Shown here piece by piece: positions 7,151-18,809 of a DNA stretch of 30,207 nt. Location: the IMG/VR virus record IMGVR_UViG_3300032092_000166, positions 1 to 30,207 of that record; one strand, written 5' to 3'. This stretch comes from a virus. The position numbers were made by a program, and so were the translations under genes. How positions within the stretch are numbered: position 1 is the stretch's first letter; each line of letters starts with the position of its first letter. Under the pieces are notes generated by a model. It did not search any database. It saw only the letters and a list, made by a program, of their open reading frames with translations, and had not been told where the DNA came from.

Positions 7151-8191
7151 ATGGCACTTCCAGAGCAAATCCGCAAACAGGCCGCAGAGGTCCAAGCGCA
7201 CTACGAACAGTCCGATGCAGGCGAAGCGCCGGCGGGGAATGCCCCGACCGATACGCAGACCCCTGCCAACGACTACGTGGATAACGCACAGACCTACTCA
7301 CCTAGCGGTGAAAGTGCTACTCAACCATCGGCAAACGAGCAAAACGCCGGTGCGTCAAACCCGGATGACGACAACTCTGACACATACGCTCAGAGGTGGC
7401 GGTCTCTTCAAGGTACGTACAACGCTACCGTACGCCAGAAAACGGCTATGGAGCAGCGTGTCAATCAGTTGGAAGAACTGCTTGCTACGCTTTCAAGACA
7501 GGCCCCGCAGGCCGCACAGACTACTCAGGCACCCGCCGCAACGCAGGCTCCGACCCGCGCCGTTACGGATAAGGATGTTGAGGAGTACGGTGAGTCTATC
7601 GACGTGATGCGTCGGGTCAGCAGTGAAGTGCTGTATCCCGTCATGGATCGTCTGGGTCAGCTTGAGAGTGCCCTTCAGCAAATGCAGGCAACGGTCGTTC
7701 CGCAGGTTACTGCGGTCAGCCAGCGTCAGCAGGTGTCGGCGGAGCAGCAGTTTTGGTCTGACCTTAGCACGTACGTGCCGAACTGGCAGGAGATCAACGG
7801 CAACGATTCGTTCCAGAACTGGCTTCTGGATACCGACGCGCTGACCGGCAACACCCGACAAGCGTATCTCGAACAGGCGCAGCAGGGCCTCGATGCCTAT
7901 CGCGTCAGTGCGTTCTTCCGGACTTGGCTTGAGTCCTCTGGACAAGCCTCTGTTGCTCAGACCACGCAACCGTCACCTGTCACGAATGAACTTGAACGGC
8001 AGGTTGCTCCGGGTCGTACGCGCGGAAGCGCAGCGCCTCAAGGCAGCCAGCAGAAAAACTACTCGCCTACGGATATCAAGAAGTTTTACGATGATGTACG
8101 TACCGGGAAGTTCAAGGGTCGTGATCAGGAGCGGGCGCGTACCGAACGCGACATCTTCTCCGCGCAGCGGGAAGGTCGCATTTCTCCGTGA
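7151..8191 (+). CDS. putative capsid scaffolding protein
   Basis: A 346-residue hydrophilic protein immediately upstream of the coat gene, where scaffolds usually lie. Residues about 20-75 are acidic and disordered. A coiled coil follows at about 79-118 (YAQRWRSLQGTYNATVRQKT and the MEQRVNQLEELLATL heptads), then a Gln/Ala/Thr-rich linker, a helical domain, and a basic C-terminus (KKFYDDVRTGKFKGRDQERA) of the kind that contacts coat protein. GGAG lies about 11 bases before the ATG. Scaffolds direct procapsid assembly and then leave. Sequence conservation is low in this class, so position and architecture carry the call. Confidence 0.75.
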   Translation: MALPEQIRKQAAEVQAHYEQSDAGEAPAGNAPTDTQTPANDYVDNAQTYSPSGESATQPSANEQNAGASNPDDDNSDTYAQRWRSLQGTYNATVRQKTAMEQRVNQLEELLATLSRQAPQAAQTTQAPAATQAPTRAVTDKDVEEYGESIDVMRRVSSEVLYPVMDRLGQLESALQQMQATVVPQVTAVSQRQQVSAEQQFWSDLSTYVPNWQEINGNDSFQNWLLDTDALTGNTRQAYLEQAQQGLDAYRVSAFFRTWLESSGQASVAQTTQPSPVTNELERQVAPGRTRGSAAPQGSQQKNYSPTDIKKFYDDVRTGKFKGRDQERARTERDIFSAQREGRISP

Positions 8192-8214
8192 ACGCATGAT
8201 CAAGGAACTAGGAA

Positions 8215-9126
8215 ATGTCTTATCCCAACGCACCGGGTCGTCCGAACTATTCGGGCAACTTCATCCCTGAAATCTGGTCGGGCAAGCTGATCGAGAACTT
8301 CTACGACGCCACTGTGCTGGCGGCGATCTCGAACACCGACTACGAGGGTGAAATCCGCCAGTACGGCGACACCGTCAACATTCGCACCTCGCCGGAAATC
8401 ACTCTGCGCGAGTACGTCAAGGGTCAGACCCTGACCGTGGAAAACCCCGACAAGCCGAAGCTCCAGCTTCTGATCGACAAGGGCGAGTACTTCGCTTGCG
8501 TCGAAGACGACGTGGATAAGGTGCAGGCCGACATCAACATGATGGACCTGTGGTCGAAGGACGCCTCGGAAAAGATGAAGATCAAGATCGACCAGCGCGT
8601 CTTGACCGACATCCTGCCGGGTATCTCGGCTCTGAACAAGGGTGCCAGTGCCGGTCGCATCTCCGGGAACATCAACCTCGGCATCACCGGTACGCCGGTC
8701 GCTATAACCAAGACCAATGTCACCGAGTTCATCGTGGACATGGGTACGGTTCTGGACGAAGCGAACTGCCCGGAGTCGGACCGCTTCCTCGTCATCCCGG
8801 CCAAGCTGGCTGGTCTGATCAAGAAGTCGGACCTGAAGGACGCCTCGCTGACCGGTGACACGCAGTCGATCCTGCGTAACGGTCGTCTGGGTATGATCGA
8901 CCGCTTCACCATCTACATGAGCCACAACCTTCAGGTTCAGTCTGGTGGCAAGTACAGCATCATTGCTGGTCACAAGATGGGCTTCACCTTCGCCTCACAG
9001 ATGACGAACATGGAGACCCTGCGGTCGACCACCACGTTCGGCGACATCATCCGTGGTCTTCAGGTGTACGGCTATCAGGTCGTGAAGCCGGAAGCTCTGG
9101 CTCAGGGCATCGTCACTCTGTCCTGA
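8215..9126 (+). CDS. major capsid protein
   Basis: A 303-residue protein that should build the icosahedral shell. It has the character of HK97-fold coat proteins in short-tailed phages: an N-terminal arm (NFIPEIWSGKLIENFYDATV), an extended loop and beta segments (YGDTVNIRTSPEITLREYVK), a long spine helix region (DLWSKDASEKMKIKIDQRVL), and a C-terminal segment with the FRTLxxF-like order (KMGFTFASQMTNMETLRSTT, then RGLQVYGYQVVKPEAL). It is flanked by scaffold and by a downstream hairpin with no start codon close by. Synonymous codons favour C/G endings, as in highly expressed genes. The exact coat family was not verified. Confidence 0.9.
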   Translation: MSYPNAPGRPNYSGNFIPEIWSGKLIENFYDATVLAAISNTDYEGEIRQYGDTVNIRTSPEITLREYVKGQTLTVENPDKPKLQLLIDKGEYFACVEDDVDKVQADINMMDLWSKDASEKMKIKIDQRVLTDILPGISALNKGASAGRISGNINLGITGTPVAITKTNVTEFIVDMGTVLDEANCPESDRFLVIPAKLAGLIKKSDLKDASLTGDTQSILRNGRLGMIDRFTIYMSHNLQVQSGGKYSIIAGHKMGFTFASQMTNMETLRSTTTFGDIIRGLQVYGYQVVKPEALAQGIVTLS

Positions 9127-9130
9127 CCGT

Positions 9131-9150
9131 GAGGGGGCTTCGGCCCCCTC
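9131..9150 (+). terminator. UUCG hairpin after the major capsid gene
   Basis: GAGGGGGC (9131-9138) pairs perfectly with GCCCCCTC (9143-9150) around a TTCG tetraloop, an exceptionally stable RNA loop. No T-tract follows, so it may protect the 3' end of capsid mRNA or attenuate transcription rather than end it completely. Confidence 0.65.
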
Positions 9151-9178
9151 ATAACCCCCTCTCTGGAAGGTTCTGAAC

Positions 9179-9664
9179 ATGGCTACTTATACTGACTCCA
9201 TTGGCTTCAATAAGGGCACTGCTGCTGCTTATGTTGACAACGGTCTACACAAGGTCACTGTACTCGAAGTTACCCTCGACTTCGCCGCTATCACTGTTGC
9301 CCGTGCTGCTGCCGGCGCTACTGCGCTGACCGCTGGTGACGTGCTGGAAGTCCTGCGTATTCCGGCGAAGTCGCAGGTTCTGAATGTTGGTATCGACGTG
9401 ACCACTGCGGAAGGTGGTACGCTGACCATCGACGTAGGCGACGGCGCTGACGCGGACGGCTTCCTCGACGGCGTAAACGCCAATACCGCAGCCGGCTACT
9501 CGTCGTCGACGGTGACGCTGGTTGAAGGCGCTCCGAACACGCTGTCTCCGGCGTTCGGTTTCGGTAAGTACTACAGTGCTGCCGACACCATCGACGTGAC
9601 CACTGTCAACGCTGCCGACGCGGCGGTGATGCGCGTGTGGGCCATCGTGGTCGACTGCAACTGA
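9179..9664 (+). CDS. beta-rich virion protein, probable head decoration
   Basis: A 161-residue Ala/Thr/Val/Asp-rich protein with no charged coiled coil and no enzymatic motif. The alternating pattern (KVTVLEVTLDFAAITVARAA, LEVLRIPAKSQVLNVGIDVT, GTLTIDVGDGADADGF) predicts a beta-sandwich. It has a good site (GGAAGG) before the ATG and is isolated between two nearly identical UUCG hairpins directly after the capsid gene, so it may be made at high level like the capsid. A decoration or cement protein is the best guess; a tail or neck protein is possible. Confidence 0.65.
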   Translation: MATYTDSIGFNKGTAAAYVDNGLHKVTVLEVTLDFAAITVARAAAGATALTAGDVLEVLRIPAKSQVLNVGIDVTTAEGGTLTIDVGDGADADGFLDGVNANTAAGYSSSTVTLVEGAPNTLSPAFGFGKYYSAADTIDVTTVNAADAAVMRVWAIVVDCN

Positions 9665-9669
9665 GTGGG

Positions 9670-9696
9670 GTAGGGGGCTTCGGCCCCCTACTTTCT
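9670..9696 (+). terminator. UUCG hairpin with short T-tract
   Basis: GTAGGGGGC (9670-9678) and GCCCCCTAC (9683-9691) form a perfect 9-bp stem around TTCG, followed by TTTCTT. Eighteen bases are identical to the hairpin at 9131-9150. The T-rich tail makes this a better intrinsic terminator than the first copy. Confidence 0.75.
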
Positions 9697-9713
9697 TGTG
9701 GTAGGGTAAAAGT

Positions 9714-10610
9714 ATGCCGACGAATCTGACTGGAACCAAGATCAATGTTACGTTCGGGCAACTCCTGCACGTAGACGGCGGTCCGACGGCGACTGAGAAG
9801 ACGGTATACAGTGGCACTGGGGTGGCCACGGCGCTGAAGATCGGGACGGTATCTATATCCGCCACGTTCTCCGCGATCACGTTTCTAAATAAGGCTACAG
9901 CGCGGGCCGCGCTCGACCTTGGCACCATGGCTACGCAGCCAGCGTTCTCCGTTGCAATCACCGGCGGAACTATCGACGACGTAAACATTACCAACGCCAC
10001 GTTTGGCAGTTTGACTCTCGTCAACGCTACTTCAATTACGACGAGTAACCTTGTCACTGGAGTAACGCTAACCGGCAACACACTGGCCGCCGACGGCACC
10101 GACGCCAACATCGACATCAACATCACCCCCAAGGGGACGGGTGAGGTGAACCTCACCAAGGTCGACATTGATGCTGGGTCTATTGACGGCACCACTGTGG
10201 GCGCAACAACGCCGGCCTCGGTGAAAGGTACGACTGTCGAGGCTACGACTTCAATCGGGTACCCCACCGGTACCGGTGGCTCCGTCACGCAGGCTACAAG
10301 CCGCACGACAGGCGTCACCCTCAACAAGATCACAGGTCAGATCACACTCTTTGCCGGCTCACTCGGCGGACATGATGCGGACGAGTTCACACTTACCAAC
10401 AGCACCATCGCCGCAAATGATGTCGTCGCACTGTGCATCAAATCCGGGGTCGCTGAGGCTACTCGAAAGTACTACCAAGTTAACGCCGTGGCTGTCGGGG
10501 CGGGTTCCTGCGTTATATCCGTGGGGAATATCGACAACGCAACCATCCCGGCTTCGAGTACCGATAGTCCGGTGTTGCAGTTTGTCGTCTTGAAGGGGGC
10601 AGTCGCGTAA
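9714..10610 (+). CDS. beta-structured virion protein (fibre or decoration type)
   Basis: A 298-residue Thr/Ala/Gly/Asn-rich protein. The N-terminal segment (NVTFGQLLHVDGG) and the central Asn/Thr/Asp repeats (NTLAADGTDANIDINITPKG, then GSIDGTTVGATTPAS) are of a kind found in phage fibre-like proteins and predict beta-helical or beta-prism structure. The C-terminal domain from about residue 183 (GYPTGTGGSVTQATSRTTGV and LNKITGQITL) is a pattern I associate with phage virion proteins of unknown role. It follows the terminator at 9670 and leads the coupled neck genes (TAATG overlap with the next gene). A head fibre or decoration role is inferred from its position near the capsid gene. Confidence 0.65.
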   Translation: MPTNLTGTKINVTFGQLLHVDGGPTATEKTVYSGTGVATALKIGTVSISATFSAITFLNKATARAALDLGTMATQPAFSVAITGGTIDDVNITNATFGSLTLVNATSITTSNLVTGVTLTGNTLAADGTDANIDINITPKGTGEVNLTKVDIDAGSIDGTTVGATTPASVKGTTVEATTSIGYPTGTGGSVTQATSRTTGVTLNKITGQITLFAGSLGGHDADEFTLTNSTIAANDVVALCIKSGVAEATRKYYQVNAVAVGAGSCVISVGNIDNATIPASSTDSPVLQFVVLKGAVA

Positions 10611-10864
10611 TGGCTAAGACACCCGCATGGACCCGCGCTGAAGGTAAGGACCCGAAGGGTGGTCTGAACGCCAAGGGGCGCGCGTCCTACAACAAGGCTA
10701 ACCCCGGCAAGCCCGGACTGAAGCCGCCGCAGCCGCAGGGCGGCCCGCGCAAGGATAGCTTCTGCGCCCGCATGGAGGGTATGAAGAAGAAGCTGACCAG
10801 CGAAAAGACGGCACGTGACCCGAACTCGCGCATCAACAAATCTCTCAAGGCATGGAACTGCTGA
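10610..10864 (+). CDS. small basic conserved protein, DUF6321-like
   Basis: An 84-residue, strongly basic Gly/Lys/Pro-rich protein. The motifs AWTRAEGKDPKGGLNAKGR, RKDSFCARMEGMKKKLTSEK and TARDPNSRINKSLKAWNC match what I recall of the DUF6321 family, which is common in phage genomes and has no established function. The start overlaps the previous stop (TAATG) and is served by AGGGGG. It leads a run of three small basic proteins. Its composition suggests nucleic-acid binding, but this is not shown. The family name is from memory. Confidence 0.75.
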   Translation: MAKTPAWTRAEGKDPKGGLNAKGRASYNKANPGKPGLKPPQPQGGPRKDSFCARMEGMKKKLTSEKTARDPNSRINKSLKAWNC

Positions 10865-10865
10865 T

Positions 10866-11033
10866 ATGAGTAGCCCGAAACCAACGAATCCCGCGCTGTG
10901 GTCCAAGGTCAAGTCCGAGGCTAAGTCAAAGTTTGATGTGTACCCCAGTGCCTATGCCAATGCGTGGGCTGCTAAGGAGTACAAGAAGCGCGGCGGTGGG
11001 TGGAGCGGCCCTGATAATCGGGTGAAGAAGTGA
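10866..11033 (+). CDS. small basic conserved protein, DUF5872-like
   Basis: A 55-residue protein with the motif KFDVYPSAYANAWAAKEYKK preceded by NPALWSKVKSEAKS, a pattern I associate with DUF5872 of phages and large DNA viruses. The start at 10866 is two bases after the upstream stop, with GGAACTGC before it; an earlier in-frame ATG at 10815 lies inside the neighbour and is not used. The function of the family is unknown. The gene sits between two other basic mini-proteins and may be co-packaged or DNA-associated; that is inference. Confidence 0.72.
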   Translation: MSSPKPTNPALWSKVKSEAKSKFDVYPSAYANAWAAKEYKKRGGGWSGPDNRVKK

Positions 11034-11260
11034 GCAAGGGCGGCCTCGGCAAGTGGTTCGGCGAGAAGTGGGTCGACGTGAAGACCGGCAAGGATTGCGG
11101 TCGGTCTGGCTCCGAGAAGTCGTCAAGAGCATATCCTGCTTGCCGCCCTGCCGCAGCCGCAGCTAAGATGACCGCCGGTGAGAAACGCGCGATGGCCGGT
11201 AAGAAAACCAGTTCGGATCGCAAATCGTGGCCGGTATCACCGTCCGGCAAGCGGAAGTGA
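11030..11260 (+). CDS. small basic Lys/Ser/Ala-rich protein with KWVDVKTGKDCGR motif
   Basis: A 76-residue basic protein starting at a GTG that overlaps the previous stop (GTGA). The conserved core is GEKWVDVKTGKDCGRSGSEK followed by RAYPACRP, with two cysteines in a CGR and AC-RP context, then a low-complexity Lys/Ala/Ser tail. I recall this core in small viral proteins of unknown function, sometimes grouped near the DUF5872 motif above. No catalytic residues are evident. Confidence 0.68.
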   Translation: MSKGGLGKWFGEKWVDVKTGKDCGRSGSEKSSRAYPACRPAAAAAKMTAGEKRAMAGKKTSSDRKSWPVSPSGKRK

Positions 11261-11293
11261 TATGCTGCTGACTAGCAAAAGGAAACCGAAGAA

Positions 11294-11557
11294 ATGACTG
11301 CAAAGATGTACATTCGGGTGAAAGCCGACGGCTTTATCTACGACTACAACGAGATGCTGGCTCGAAACTCGTTGTGCGAGGTGATCACTGAGCAGGAGGC
11401 GTACCCGGAACGCGAGATCACCGAGGAAGTCGCCGAGCGCATTAAGAAAACCCGCGCCAAGAAAACTGGTCTCGATCTGGCTACTGACATGCCGGCAGAA
11501 CAGGTATATACCAATCCTGATTTGTCTGAGGAAGTAGGACGGGACTGGCCTAAGTGA
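11294..11557 (+). CDS. small charged hypothetical protein before the adaptor
   Basis: An 87-residue protein with a beta-like N-terminus (KMYIRVKADGFIYDYNEMLA) followed by a charged helix (EREITEEVAERIKKTRAKK) and an acidic tail. AAAAGGA lies about 13 bases upstream of the ATG, in a 33-base gap after the basic trio. The stop overlaps the next gene (GTGA). I do not recognise the family; position suggests a neck-region accessory protein. Confidence 0.65.
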   Translation: MTAKMYIRVKADGFIYDYNEMLARNSLCEVITEQEAYPEREITEEVAERIKKTRAKKTGLDLATDMPAEQVYTNPDLSEEVGRDWPK

Positions 11558-12198
11558 CACCTGCCGAGATCATAGTGCAAGTTCGCCCCTTGGTGCAGGA
11601 CACCCGTGCGCCGTATCGCTATTCCGATACGGTCCTGCTGGGTTTTGTGAACCAAGCACTCAAGCGAATGGCTATGGTCCGGCCAGATTTGTTTACGGTC
11701 TTCGAGACGGTGGCAACTAATCCCAACACGGTGATTCAGAAGCTGCCGTCTACCGCTACCCGCCTCGTTGAAATCTACAACGTCGTGGGCGGTAACGTCA
11801 TTACTGAGGTGGATAAGAACGCACTGGATCAGGCTTACCCCGGCTGGCGCTCTTCTGCGTCGGGGCAACCTGTGAATTACGTGCGGCACGTTAGGAACCC
11901 CACGAGCTATTTCCTGTACCCCGCGCCGGCTGACGGCGTCATGCTGGTGGCAGAGTATGCCGTGGCTCCGACGGACTATACCATCAACCAAGAGATCGAC
12001 CTGCTCAGTGACACCTACCTTCCGACCTTGGTCGACGGCACGGTGTTCCTGTCGCAGTCGATTGACGACGAGCATATCAACTCTGGTCGGGCGAAGATGT
12101 TCCAAGACTCGTTCAACCAGACGCTGATTGCCGGTCTTCAGACTCGCACAATTACGGACACTGACGCGAGCGGGCTTGATCCGAGGCAGGTGGTGTAA
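11554..12198 (+). CDS. head-tail adaptor protein, DUF6682-like
   Basis: A 214-residue protein that fits phage adaptor proteins which dock under the portal. The N-terminal helical part (PAEIIVQVRPLVQDT, YSDTVLLGFVNQALKRMAMV) is the recurring signature, followed by beta segments (SYFLYPAPADGVMLVAEYAV) and a C-terminal helical region. The start is GTG, overlapping the upstream stop. The stop overlaps the next start (TAATG). The pairing with the gene at 12198 is typical of neck modules in short-tailed phages. The family name is recalled, not searched. Confidence 0.75.
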   Translation: MTPAEIIVQVRPLVQDTRAPYRYSDTVLLGFVNQALKRMAMVRPDLFTVFETVATNPNTVIQKLPSTATRLVEIYNVVGGNVITEVDKNALDQAYPGWRSSASGQPVNYVRHVRNPTSYFLYPAPADGVMLVAEYAVAPTDYTINQEIDLLSDTYLPTLVDGTVFLSQSIDDEHINSGRAKMFQDSFNQTLIAGLQTRTITDTDASGLDPRQVV

Positions 12199-12962
12199 TG
12201 GCTGATAAGACGTTTGCCTCGCTAATCCCGCGCATCAACCCTAATGTGCCGGGGTGCCCGCAGCCGCTGATGGAGTCGATCATCCGCACGGCTGCTATTC
12301 GCACCTGTGAGCGCACATTGGCGTGGCGTCATGCCCAACCGACCTACAACCTGACGCCTGCGGTGCATCAGTACTACTACCGCAAACCGGATAATGCTGA
12401 TGTCCACGTCGTCTTCGATGCGGCGGTCAACGGCTATCCGCTCGACCGTGTGCCGCTGGAAGAAGCTCTGTGTCGGTATCCGGCATGGGCTGATCTGTAT
12501 AACGGTGTGTCCTACGATCAGCTTTGGACGGAAGGCGGCACCTTCAACGGACAGGGATTCAATCAGGGTGGCTTCAACGCCGGCTCGACGTTCACGCTGA
12601 CCGACGACGCGCTGAAGAACACCAGCGAACCGCGCATCATTACGCAACTTGGACCTGACCAGTTCATTGTCTTGCCGTCGCCTGACGACGAGAAGGCGTA
12701 CACCCTCAGATTGATCTACGCCCTGAAGCCGAAGCGCACGGCTACCAGTATGCCGGAGCAAATCTTTGACGAACTGGAAGACGCTATCTTTCACGGGGCG
12801 CTGCAAGACCTGCTCATCATGCCGAACCAAGCATGGAAAGACAGAGAACTCGCTGCATATCACGCAAGGCAGTATACATATCACGTGACTGAACGACGTG
12901 CCCGTGCTAATCTCGGTGCCGGGCGTGGTCCTGTGTATGTCAGTATGCGACCCTTCGCCTGA
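12198..12962 (+). CDS. neck/tail-completion protein
   Basis: A 254-residue protein following the adaptor. The segment CERTLAWRHAQPTYNLTPAV (residues about 38-57) and the C-terminal part (LRLIYALKPKRTATSMPEQI, ELEDAIFHGALQDLLIMPNQ) resemble a common neck protein that follows DUF6682-type adaptors. A Gly/Asn/Phe-rich loop (TFNGQGFNQGGFNAGSTF) lies in the middle. It is translationally coupled at both ends. It probably continues the channel between portal, adaptor and tail tip. The specific role is inferred from gene order. Confidence 0.7.
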   Translation: MADKTFASLIPRINPNVPGCPQPLMESIIRTAAIRTCERTLAWRHAQPTYNLTPAVHQYYYRKPDNADVHVVFDAAVNGYPLDRVPLEEALCRYPAWADLYNGVSYDQLWTEGGTFNGQGFNQGGFNAGSTFTLTDDALKNTSEPRIITQLGPDQFIVLPSPDDEKAYTLRLIYALKPKRTATSMPEQIFDELEDAIFHGALQDLLIMPNQAWKDRELAAYHARQYTYHVTERRARANLGAGRGPVYVSMRPFA

Positions 12963-12974
12963 CGGAGTTTACAG

Positions 12975-15434
12975 ATGGCGGTTAAGCTCAAGAACAATGC
13001 ACGGGGTTTTCTGGATGCCGCAGTCACGGCGTCTAGCACTCAGTTTTATCTGAGCGCCGGCACCGGCGATGCTTTCCCCGCGCTGGCTTCGGGAGAGTTT
13101 TTTAACGCTACCGTCGTCTCATCCGGCGGTTTGCGTGAAATCGTAAAGGTCACGGCCCGGTCGACCGATACACTGACCGTTGTTCGCGCGCAGGAAAGTA
13201 CGACTGCTATCGCGTTCAGCCCCGGCAGCCTTGTCGAACTGCGGGTGACGGTCGCCAACATCGAAGCAGCCATCGGCGATGACAAGCCGTTCCGCGACTT
13301 CCGCCCCGGTGATGCCCCCAACCGCTTCACACTGACAGGCGGTTCGGTCACAGCCAGCCTCAACGGTAACGTCTACCGCTTCACCGGTCTCGGTTCGGCG
13401 TTCTTGCTGGACAGCGTTCCGCTGGAGCCTAACCAGACCTACACCTTCCGTGTCGGCTATCAGCGGTTTAAGGATAGCGGTGATCCGGCGAACGACGGCC
13501 TCACTGCCGGTGTCGACTGGTACAACGGCTACGGCAATAAGATCGGCACTGCCGTCATCCGCTCAGATAACACCCTGCTGGTGAGTTCGCTGCTGCGTAC
13601 GGCGACCTACTCGGTCGGCTTTCCCGGCGGTAATGCGTTCGATGTCTACATCCCGCAGTCGGCACGGTACGCTGTCCCGTGGTTCCGCACGTTTGGCGCA
13701 GGTCACGAGACCGATCTCGTCACCCTCGCGCTGCGCGACACTCCGACGCCGTCGGTGGTTGTGTCGGCTAATAATCTCGTTATCCCGAACAACTTCCAGT
13801 GGCCCGCTGGTACTATTCCTGCGGGCGCAGGTGTCACAGACCCGTACACCGTGGCACGGACGTTCTATGTCACCATGACGGGTAGCGATGCCAATACCGG
13901 CACCAGCTTGTCAGTGCCTCTCGCCACGATCAACGCCGCGCTTACAAAGCTGGCAGCCCTCAATCAACCGGGCATCGTCATCGTGCAGCCGGGTGAGTAC
14001 GTGGTGCAGCCCAACACCGATATTCCGCCGAACTGCGCGCTGTATGGCTTCGACTTGCGCGTGACCAAGCTGCGTCTGCCTAACGGGCTGTCACAAAACA
14101 ACATGTTCCGCTTGACCAGCGGGTGCAAGGTTCGCGGCTTTACGTTTACCGGCCTTCAGCACGAATCACCACAGGCCTACGCTACGACCGCTGGCGGTCT
14201 GGCGTCTGTTGCTCTACTAGACTATTTCACTGTTGCTGGGGTTCTGTATCGCAAGATCAGCACCGGAGCGCAGGTGACAACCCATGACTATCCGCCCACT
14301 AAGGGGTTCGCGTTCGTCTTCAAGCCGGGTGCAAACATCACGCGGTCGCCCTACATCAGCGACTGCTCAACGCTGCACGACTTCACGTACGACCAGATGA
14401 CGCTGCCGATTGACCGCGAGACGGGCAATCCGCTGATGCCAAGGGGCGCTGGTAACTTGCGCGCTGACGGCTCTGTGCTGGACCCTGCGTCCGTACTTCG
14501 CTCTGTCGTCGTCGACTCCTTCACGGCTATCAACCCGAACGGCTACGCTTACCTGATGACCCGCAACGCATTCGTGCAGCTTGTGTCGGTCTTTACCAAC
14601 TGGTCTCGATATGGCCTGTGGTGCCACGATGGCGGTCAGGTCACGGTAGCCAACTCGAACTCCACGTTTGGCGATTACGCTCTCGTCTCGACCGGGTTCC
14701 GGAACAGTGTTCGCATCCCCGATCCTGTTGGCCAGCCGCGCGGTGTGTATGTAGCTGCGGCTGATGCTATCACGGAGCAACGCGATACCATCGTCGAAGA
14801 AGTCTATGCGCTTCTGGCTAACGCGTATGTCGTAGTGCAGAACTTCAATGCAGCGAATGAGGCATTCACTCGCAGCGATTTGCGTACACTGCTGCGCGAA
14901 CTCGCGGATGACCTTCGGTCGGGTCAGGACCGTGGCTCACAGTTTTTCGTTAAGGGCTTCTTCGATTGGAACGCCGGGTATCTGTTTGACTCGACGCTGC
15001 TGCCGATCTTCCTTGCCAGCTACGATTTTACATACGACCGCATTCTTGCCCGTTGCGCTCTGACCAACCCTGCACAAACCATGCTTGCATCGCTGATCAG
15101 CCTGATCAAGACTAACCTCCAAACTCCGCCGATCATCGCTTTCCCGTCCGTGGTCGAGGCAACCGGCCAGCAGTTCAGCTACGTCGGCTCCGGCGTCAAC
15201 TTTAACTCGCTGCCCTTCTCACAGCGCGGCACGGGTATGGCGGGCGATCCCACCTTTGTTAACCTAAAGGTCAACGGAGGACGTATCTACGCGACGTTCT
15301 CGACAGAACTCGGTGACACGTATCTGGGTGACGACCTTCGCGTTGACTTTGAGCGCGGAACTGTCGAAGGGCAAGCATTCTCGCGCGGTGTCCAGAATAT
15401 CACCCTGCCGCTCATTCAGGCACTTGGAGCTTAA
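12975..15434 (+). CDS. tail fibre/tailspike-like protein with beta-helix domain
   Basis: An 819-residue protein. Residues 1-100 form a virion-attachment-type beta domain (NNARGFLDAAVTASSTQFYL, IVKVTARSTDTLTVVRAQES). A second beta domain spans about 115-270. From about 297 (FYVTMTGSDANTGTSLSVPL, then GIVIVQPGEYVVQPNTDIPP) it has the DUF1565/pectate-lyase-type right-handed beta-helix pattern, continuing through AYLMTRNAFVQLVSVFTNWS. The last 200 residues are mixed helix and beta. Such proteins bind or cleave surface polysaccharide. I cannot identify catalytic residues, so receptor binding is the safer statement. GGAG precedes the start. Confidence 0.8.
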   Translation: MAVKLKNNARGFLDAAVTASSTQFYLSAGTGDAFPALASGEFFNATVVSSGGLREIVKVTARSTDTLTVVRAQESTTAIAFSPGSLVELRVTVANIEAAIGDDKPFRDFRPGDAPNRFTLTGGSVTASLNGNVYRFTGLGSAFLLDSVPLEPNQTYTFRVGYQRFKDSGDPANDGLTAGVDWYNGYGNKIGTAVIRSDNTLLVSSLLRTATYSVGFPGGNAFDVYIPQSARYAVPWFRTFGAGHETDLVTLALRDTPTPSVVVSANNLVIPNNFQWPAGTIPAGAGVTDPYTVARTFYVTMTGSDANTGTSLSVPLATINAALTKLAALNQPGIVIVQPGEYVVQPNTDIPPNCALYGFDLRVTKLRLPNGLSQNNMFRLTSGCKVRGFTFTGLQHESPQAYATTAGGLASVALLDYFTVAGVLYRKISTGAQVTTHDYPPTKGFAFVFKPGANITRSPYISDCSTLHDFTYDQMTLPIDRETGNPLMPRGAGNLRADGSVLDPASVLRSVVVDSFTAINPNGYAYLMTRNAFVQLVSVFTNWSRYGLWCHDGGQVTVANSNSTFGDYALVSTGFRNSVRIPDPVGQPRGVYVAAADAITEQRDTIVEEVYALLANAYVVVQNFNAANEAFTRSDLRTLLRELADDLRSGQDRGSQFFVKGFFDWNAGYLFDSTLLPIFLASYDFTYDRILARCALTNPAQTMLASLISLIKTNLQTPPIIAFPSVVEATGQQFSYVGSGVNFNSLPFSQRGTGMAGDPTFVNLKVNGGRIYATFSTELGDTYLGDDLRVDFERGTVEGQAFSRGVQNITLPLIQALGA

Positions 15435-15437
15435 AGT

Positions 15438-15844
15438 ATGCCTACGATCACCACTCCGCGCCCGCCGCTCAATCTGTTCAACGTCAACCGCATTTCGGTT
15501 CCGTCGACCTATACGACGATCTTGGATGTGCCGAACTACGGTATCCCTGCGAATGGGCCGAACCCGGCGCGCACTGTTCAAGCGGTTGCTTTGCTTACCT
15601 CGCTCATCGTGGCGAACAACAGCAACGCAACGATTCAGTTCTCGATGCAGATACTGGACGCAAGCAACGTCACGTGGCAGATTCTGACCCTGATGGACAT
15701 CCCGCCGAACGACTTTGCGCTGATTGAACTGGGCAAGCAGAACCTGCCAAGCGGCGACCGGCTGCGACTCAAGTGCGAAAATTTCCAAGGGGCTGTAGCC
15801 AGCCTGTCCTATGTGCTAAACCAGCGCGAGGAGTTTGTTACACT

Positions 15845-15848
<4 letters not shown>
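15438..15848 (+). CDS. small beta-rich virion protein
   Basis: A 136-residue protein with a Pro-rich N-terminus (TITTPRPPLNLFNVNRIS) and a beta-sandwich-like body (AVALLTSLIVANNSNATIQF, DIPPNDFALIELGKQNLPSG). It starts three bases after the fibre gene, with GGAG upstream, and its stop overlaps the next gene (ATGA). A fibre accessory or tail-tip protein is likely from context; the family is not recognised. Confidence 0.65.
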
Positions 15849-18798
<2,950 letters not shown>

Positions 18799-18809
18799 CA
18801 GGAACACCC

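Noticed and set aside
9245-10333. 362-codon minus-strand open frame
   Set aside because: It spans two plus-strand genes and the hairpin between them; Thr/Val-rich antisense composition and no ribosome site.
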